DNA from: an uncultured Eubacteriales bacterium
GTDB taxonomy: Bacteria; Bacillota; Clostridia; Christensenellales; UBA1242
Assembly (NCBI GenBank): GCA_948971535.1
Contig: CARFEX010000019.1
Location: 1 to 10,829 of the forward strand
Length of the DNA: 10,829 bases
Reading direction: 5' to 3'
Part shown: positions 7,248 through 10,829 of the stretch, piece after piece
How positions within the stretch are numbered: position 1 is the stretch's first letter
How the letters are laid out: each line of letters opens with the position of its first letter
Translations under genes and position numbers: made by a program
Notes under the pieces: model-generated
The model's input: the letters and a program-made list of their open reading frames with translations, nothing else
What the model was told of the DNA's origin: nothing
Database searches by the model: none

Positions 7248-8627
7248 TTAATTAAACTTAATTTTTTCATTTACATAATTTGCAAGGTCAGAGATATTTA
7301 TTCTGATTTGTTCCATGCTGTCACGGTCTCTGATTGTCACAGTGCCATTTTCAAGAGTTTCAAAGTCGATTGTTACACAGTAAGGAGTTCCAATCTCGTC
7401 TTGACGGCGATAACGTTTTCCGATTGAACCTGCTTCATCATAATCGCACATAAATTCTTTCGATAGTAGTGCAAATACCTCTTTGGCTTTATCACCAAGG
7501 TTTTTTTGAAGTGGAAGTATTGCAACCTTGTAAGGTGCTATTGCAGGGTGGAAATGCATAACAACTCGTGTTTCTCCATTCTCAAGAGTTTCTTCATCAT
7601 AAGCTTCACAGAGAAGTGCAAGAGTAAGTCTATCTGCACCAATAGAATATTCAATAACATTTGGAACAAACTTCTCATTTGTAAAAGGATCAGTATAAAG
7701 CATGCTCTTTCCTGAGAATTCTTGATGACGAGATAAATCATAATCGCTTCTATTATGAATGCCATTGAGTTCATTCCAACCCATTGGGAAAAGGTACTGT
7801 ATATCACAAGCAGCACGTGCATAGTGAGCAAGTTTATCGTGGTCATGGAAACGGAGGTGACTTTCATCAATGCCGAGGTCAAGTACATATTTTAAAGCTT
7901 TTTCTTTGAACTCGTTATAATATTTTTCATCTTCTCCAGCTTTGCAGAACCATTGATGTTCCATTTGTTCAAACTCGATGGTACGGAAAATAAAGTTTCC
8001 TGGAGTGATTTCATTTCTAAAAGCCTTTCCTATTTGCGCAATACCAAAAGGAACTTTTGCTCTTGTTGTACGTTGAACATTTAAGAAGTTTACAAATTCG
8101 CCTTGCGCAGTTTCTGGACGTAGATAAATTTTGTTTGTACCTTCGTCAGTTACTCCTCTTGAAGTTTCAAACATAAGGTTGAATTGTCTTATCGGTGTCC
8201 AATCAAATTTTCCGCAGTGAGGACAAGCTACTTTATGTTCTTCAATATAGGTTTGCATTTCTTCTGTGCTGAGTGCGTCTGCATTTACTTTGCCTTTTGA
8301 ATTACTTTCAATGAGATTGTCAGCTCTATGACGAGTTTTGCAGTTTTTACAGTCCATTTTAGGGTCTGAGAAAGATGATGTGTGACCAGACGCATCCCAA
8401 ACTCTACTATTCATGAGTATGGCTGCATCAACACCATAACTGTTTGGATTTTCTTGAACAAAGCGTTTCCACCAAGTTCTTTTTATATTATTTTTAAATT
8501 CCACACCCACAGGACCGTAATCCCATGTATTGCCCATTCCGCCATAGATATCACTTCCTGGGTAGATAAGACCTCTAGTTTTACATAAATTTACTACTTT
8601 GTCCATAGTTGCTTTAATTTCTTTCAT
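7248..8627 (-). CDS. glyS: Glycyl-tRNA synthetase, dimeric (archaeal/eukaryotic-like) type
   Basis: Attaches glycine to tRNA-Gly using ATP; a class IIa synthetase working as a homodimer in the cytoplasm. At 459 aa it matches the short bacterial alpha-2 form (S. aureus type, about 460 aa) and is unrelated in layout to the alpha/beta GlyQS enzyme. Visible parts: N-terminal GLIYPGSDIYGG and WDYGPVGVEFKNN; two CxxC pairs (93/96 and 135/138) that look like a zinc-binding insertion; FETSRGVTDEGTNKIYLRPE in the catalytic core; motif 2 FRNEITPGNFIFRTIEFEQ (203-221); motif 3 YSIGADRLTLALL (327-339); and a C-terminal anticodon-binding domain from about APYKVAILPLQ (364-374). The start is ATG 8625-8627, 5 nt after GGAG (8633-8636). 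It is transcribed alone from its own promoter, through a T-box leader that should raise expression when uncharged tRNA-Gly accumulates. A bidirectional terminator lies downstream. Confidence 0.97.
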   Translation of the reverse strand: MKEIKATMDKVVNLCKTRGLIYPGSDIYGGMGNTWDYGPVGVEFKNNIKRTWWKRFVQENPNSYGVDAAILMNSRVWDASGHTSSFSDPKMDCKNCKTRHRADNLIESNSKGKVNADALSTEEMQTYIEEHKVACPHCGKFDWTPIRQFNLMFETSRGVTDEGTNKIYLRPETAQGEFVNFLNVQRTTRAKVPFGIAQIGKAFRNEITPGNFIFRTIEFEQMEHQWFCKAGEDEKYYNEFKEKALKYVLDLGIDESHLRFHDHDKLAHYARAACDIQYLFPMGWNELNGIHNRSDYDLSRHQEFSGKSMLYTDPFTNEKFVPNVIEYSIGADRLTLALLCEAYDEETLENGETRVVMHFHPAIAPYKVAILPLQKNLGDKAKEVFALLSKEFMCDYDEAGSIGKRYRRQDEIGTPYCVTIDFETLENGTVTIRDRDSMEQIRINISDLANYVNEKIKFN

Positions 8628-8673
8628 ATTTTCTCCTTTTTTATCATTTTAGGCTATATATTTGGGGTGAGTT

Positions 8674-8827
8674 AAAATAAAAAACCCTATACTCCATTTG
8701 AAGTATAGGGGCGATTTTTTTTACCGCTGTTCCACCCTAATTTATGCATAAAATTTTATGCACCTTAATTTATGCCTTTACGCCGACACGCGCTAAGCTC
8801 GAGAGTCGCCACTTCCGTCATAGCTTT
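8674..8827 (-). ncRNA. Glycine T-box riboswitch in the glyS leader, with a short stem I
   Basis: Read on the - strand. The T-box core AGGGTGGAACAGCGG is at 8738-8724. The antiterminator pairs UAGGG (8739-8735) with CCCUA (8710-8706) and GCGGU (8727-8723) with AUCGC (8715-8711). Exactly seven unpaired bases, UGGAACA (8734-8728), lie between the helices, which is the canonical bulge. Its UGGA would pair with the 3' UCCA of tRNA-Gly. The competing terminator uses the same CCCUA. A perfect palindrome just upstream (8762-8745) is stem III. Only about 63 nt (8827-8765) remain for stem I: a hairpin of 8812-8800 with 8792-8780, interrupted by mismatches and with loop AGCUUAG, above an internal loop and a weak UAUG/CAUA base. 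A GGC on the 3' side (8776-8774) is the likely glycine specifier. Family assignment is firm; the stem I fold was drawn by eye. Confidence 0.88.
8679..8710 (-). terminator. T-box-controlled terminator of the glyS leader
   Basis: An 11-bp stem (8710-8700 with 8695-8685, beginning CCCUAUAC) has the loop AAAU and contains one U-G pair. It is followed on the - strand by six T (8684-8679), then ATTTT. The 5' arm bases 8710-8706 are shared with the antiterminator, so the two structures exclude each other. This hairpin should also stop read-through from the upstream small gene. Confidence 0.9.
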
Positions 8828-8833
8828 GAAAGT

Positions 8834-8862
8834 ATTATATGCTTTACAAAAGATTTTGTCAA
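8834..8862 (-). promoter_or_regulatory. Consensus SigA promoter of glyS
   Basis: A perfect -35 TTGACA (8862-8857) and a perfect -10 TATAAT (8839-8834) are separated by exactly 17 nt. The start site is expected near A8827, which defines the 5' end of the T-box leader. The -35 begins 5 nt after the stop codon of the small gene upstream. Confidence 0.9.
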
Positions 8863-8867
8863 ACTTT

Positions 8868-9161
8868 TTATTGCATTTCCTCAGGTAAAAACTGTTTGTT
8901 CTCTTCAACAAGTTTTCTAGCTCTTTTTTCAAGCTTGTTAGCTCCAATTAAAGCTTGTAAAGACATCTTATCAATATGTTTGATTTTTTCTTGATATTGT
9001 TCATCAGTCAAATAAGTTTTAGTTTCTTGAATCTCAGGTTCAGTTAAGTTTGTTGCTGGCTCTTGCTTTTCTATTTCATAAATTTTTGCCTCTTCCATGG
9101 CTTTTGCATACTCCTCAGTATCTTTTCTATGTTTTGAAAGTAAAATATCAGTTCTATTCAT
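8868..9161 (-). CDS. Small charged protein of unknown function (97 aa)
   Basis: Not recognised. The gene itself is well supported: ATG 9161-9159 lies 6 nt after AGGAG (9172-9168), and a perfect consensus promoter is just upstream. The protein has no membrane segment, signal peptide or cysteine. It is rich in Glu and Lys and looks almost wholly helical: an N-terminal helix (about 5-33, LLSKHRKDTEEYAKAMEEAK), a Pro/Thr-rich break (34-50), and a second helical region (about 52-90, with DEQYQEKIKHIDKMSLQAL then KLEKRARKLVEENKQ) ending in PEEMQ. This would fit a small cytosolic coiled-coil or helical-hairpin protein. It lies between the ABC-F gene and glyS, all on the same strand, but has its own promoter, so no functional link with either is shown. 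Confidence 0.78.
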   Translation of the reverse strand: MNRTDILLSKHRKDTEEYAKAMEEAKIYEIEKQEPATNLTEPEIQETKTYLTDEQYQEKIKHIDKMSLQALIGANKLEKRARKLVEENKQFLPEEMQ

Positions 9162-9183
9162 AAATTTCTCCTAATCTACTTTA

Positions 9184-9212
9184 ATTATATTGAAAAAATT
9201 TGCCTTTGTCAA
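9184..9212 (-). promoter_or_regulatory. Consensus SigA promoter of the 97-aa protein gene
   Basis: A perfect TTGACA (9212-9207) and a perfect TATAAT (9189-9184) have a 17-nt spacer. Transcription should begin near 9177, giving a leader of only about 16 nt that holds AGGAG. The -35 begins 4 nt after the ABC-F stop codon, and no terminator hairpin lies between the two genes. Confidence 0.88.
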
Positions 9213-9216
9213 GATA

Positions 9217-10797
9217 CTATTTTTGATATTTCTTAACATACTCTTCATAAGTTCCAGTAAAGTCAATAACTGTGTTTTCGTCAACTATATCAATTATTCT
9301 ATTTGCAACAGTTTCGATAATCTCTTGGTCGTGTGTTGAGAAGAGCATACAACCCTTATAGTTTAGCATACCTTTATTTAGTGCGGTGATACTTTCAAGG
9401 TCAAGATGGTTTGTAGGTTCGTCTAGAATAAGCACGTTAGCCTGTTCAAGCATCATCTTTGCTAGCATACAGCGGACACGTTCTCCACCAGAGAGAACTT
9501 TTGCAAGTTTCATATTTTCCTCGCCTGTAAAAAGCATTCTGCCAAGCCAGCTTCTTATATATGTTTCATTTTGGTCTTTTGAATATTGTCTTAGCCAGTC
9601 TACAAGAGAAAGGTCAATATTCTCAAAATAGGCATTGTTATTTTGTGGAAGTGAAGCCATTTTAATGGTCTTTCCGACATGAACATGACCATTGTCGGCT
9701 TCCTCTTTTCCGAGAATAATATTGAATAAAGAGGTTAAAATTTGGTTGTTTTTTGCAAAAAATACCACTTTTTGCCCTTTTTCTATGTTAAAGTTGAGAT
9801 TTTTGAACATGCCTTCCTTGGTTAAATTGACAGCTTTTAGAACTTCTTTTCCTATTTCTTGAGTGTATTCAAAGTTAATGTAAGGATATTTCCTTGAAGA
9901 AGGTTTTAAGTCTTCAATAGTAAGCTTTTCAAGTTCTCTCTTTCTACTCGTTGCTTGTTTTGATTTTGAAGCATTAGCTGAGAAACGAGCGATAAATTCT
10001 TTGAGCTCTTTTGCTCTTTGTTCAGCTTTTTTATTTTGGTCTTTTTGCTGACGTAGAATGAGCTGGCTAGATTCATACCAGAAATCATAGTTACCGATAA
10101 ACATATTTATTTGACCGTAATCAACATCGCAAATGTGAGTGCAGACTTTGTTTAAAAAGTGTCTGTTATGCGAAACAATTATTACTGTATTTTCAAAGTC
10201 AAGCAAAAATTCTTCTAGCCATCTCACAGTTTTAAAGTCAAGGTTGTTTGTGGGTTCGTCAAGAACTAAAATGTCAGGATTGCCAAATAGAGCTTGAGCT
10301 AGCAAAACTTTGACTTTAATTTTTGGGTCCATTTCGCCCATAAGAGTATAGTATTCATTTTCTCCAAGTCCTAGGCTTTGCAAAAGAGATTTAGCTTCAG
10401 CTTCAGCTTCCCAGCCACCAAGTTCTGCAAACAAGGTTTCAAGTTCTCCAGCACGCAAGCCGTCTTCTTCATTAAAATCTGGCTTCATATAGAGTTCATC
10501 TTTTTCCTTTGCAATTTCCATAAGACGTTTGTGTCCAAGTAAAACTGTGTCAAGCACAGTTTCATTGTCATACGCATTTTGGTTTTGTGCAAGCACGCTC
10601 ATACGTTCTCCGGGTGTAATAAAAATCTCGCCAGTATTAGGTTCGATTTCGCCAGTTAAAATTTTAAGAAAAGTGGATTTTCCTGCTCCATTTGCTCCAA
10701 TTATCCCATAACAGTTGCCTTTGACAAACTTGAGATTTACTTCCTTATAAAGTGTTCTTCCACCAAAAGCGAGAGATATATTATTTGCTTGTATCAT
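9217..10797 (-). CDS. ykpA: ABC-F family ATPase, YkpA/YbiT type
   Basis: A soluble twin-ATPase of the ABC-F family; its members bind the ribosomal E site and affect translation, and it has no membrane domain. The 526-aa length is usual. NBD1: Walker A GANGAGKST (34-42), Q-loop LAQNQ (69-73), a non-canonical signature (LMGEMDPKIKVKVLLAQALF, 152-171), Walker B ILVLDEP (176-182) and switch His210. The linker (about 240-310) is basic and helical with RFSANASKSKQATSRKR, the tRNA-facing region in this family. NBD2: altered Walker A AKNNQILTS (348-356) lacking the Gly-Lys, canonical signature LSGGE (435-439), Walker B VLILDEPTNHLD (455-466) and switch His489. The unusual first signature and NYDFWYESSQL (236-246) point to the YkpA/YbiT subgroup; no antibiotic-resistance role is indicated. 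The start ATG 10797-10795 lies 6 nt after AGGAG (10808-10804); most of its promoter must lie beyond the window edge. Confidence 0.94.
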   Translation of the reverse strand: MIQANNISLAFGGRTLYKEVNLKFVKGNCYGIIGANGAGKSTFLKILTGEIEPNTGEIFITPGERMSVLAQNQNAYDNETVLDTVLLGHKRLMEIAKEKDELYMKPDFNEEDGLRAGELETLFAELGGWEAEAEAKSLLQSLGLGENEYYTLMGEMDPKIKVKVLLAQALFGNPDILVLDEPTNNLDFKTVRWLEEFLLDFENTVIIVSHNRHFLNKVCTHICDVDYGQINMFIGNYDFWYESSQLILRQQKDQNKKAEQRAKELKEFIARFSANASKSKQATSRKRELEKLTIEDLKPSSRKYPYINFEYTQEIGKEVLKAVNLTKEGMFKNLNFNIEKGQKVVFFAKNNQILTSLFNIILGKEEADNGHVHVGKTIKMASLPQNNNAYFENIDLSLVDWLRQYSKDQNETYIRSWLGRMLFTGEENMKLAKVLSGGERVRCMLAKMMLEQANVLILDEPTNHLDLESITALNKGMLNYKGCMLFSTHDQEIIETVANRIIDIVDENTVIDFTGTYEEYVKKYQK

Positions 10798-10829
10798 TAT
10801 TTTCTCCTAGATATATGTATTTTGTTGAT

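Noticed and set aside
7538..7888. 116-codon open frame on the - strand inside glyS
   Set aside because: It lies wholly within the clearly conserved glyS frame on the same strand and has no family resemblance.
8745..8762. 18-nt perfect palindrome as a repressor operator
   Set aside because: Its place directly upstream of the antiterminator inside the transcribed leader identifies it as T-box stem III.
8765..8947. 60-codon open frame overlapping the 3' end of the small gene and the T-box leader
   Set aside because: It runs through a perfect promoter and the riboswitch, has no ribosome binding site of note and overlaps the better-supported 97-aa gene.
1..10829. Mobile elements, CRISPR arrays, tRNA genes or defence systems
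   Set aside because: No direct repeat arrays, transposase-like frames, cloverleaf sequences or defence-type domains were found; gene content is housekeeping.

Overview
The window is a compact, AT-rich bacterial chromosome segment (roughly two thirds A+T by eye). It uses the standard bacterial code, with TGG for Trp and in-frame TGA stops. Several features point to a low-GC Gram-positive (Firmicutes/Clostridia-like) organism: strong GGAGG ribosome binding sites, textbook SigA promoters with 17-nt spacers, a T-box riboswitch, a YkpA-type ABC-F protein, a YugP-type peptidase and a PASTA-tailed class B PBP. No mobile element, tRNA, rRNA, CRISPR array or phage gene was seen, so this is core-genome territory with some unusual members.

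Left half, + strand (51-6361): a likely four-gene operon. It has a SigA-like promoter (51-79); a very long CvpA-like membrane protein with a predicted extracytoplasmic domain of about 700 residues (103-2727); rsmH/mraW (2752-3684); a single-pass membrane protein in the ftsL position (3721-4410); and a transpeptidase of the FtsI/SpoVD class with one C-terminal PASTA domain (TTG start at 4413, to 6323). A 10-bp hairpin terminator with a GAGA loop follows (6338-6361). This is a shortened dcw (division and cell wall) cluster: no mraZ lies between the promoter and rsmH, where the CvpA-like gene sits instead, and the run ends after the transpeptidase without mraY/mur genes. The common theme is septal or envelope peptidoglycan synthesis.

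Middle (6364-7193): a divergent YugP-like membrane zinc metallopeptidase. Its promoter is placed so that transcription should begin at or next to the ATG, and no Shine-Dalgarno is visible, so a leaderless mRNA is predicted. A 12-bp hairpin flanked by A and T tracts (7165-7193) closes this gene and the convergent glyS.

Right half, - strand (10797 down to 7248): a YkpA/YbiT-type ABC-F ATPase, a small charged protein of unknown function (97 aa) and glyS (dimeric-type glycyl-tRNA synthetase). The latter two each have a perfect TTGACA-N17-TATAAT promoter set against the preceding stop codon. The glyS leader is a T-box riboswitch: the antiterminator with its 7-nt bulge, the competing terminator and a stem III hairpin can all be paired base by base. 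The region available for stem I is unusually short (about 60 nt), which suggests a reduced tRNA-sensing domain. A tRNA-Gly-responsive switch thus controls glyS.

The strongest leads are the compact glycine T-box, the giant CvpA-like protein heading the dcw cluster, the FtsL-like protein with a long charged cytoplasmic tail, the one-site/one-degenerate-site layout of the ABC-F protein, and the predicted leaderless peptidase gene. I found no convincing wholly new multi-gene system.
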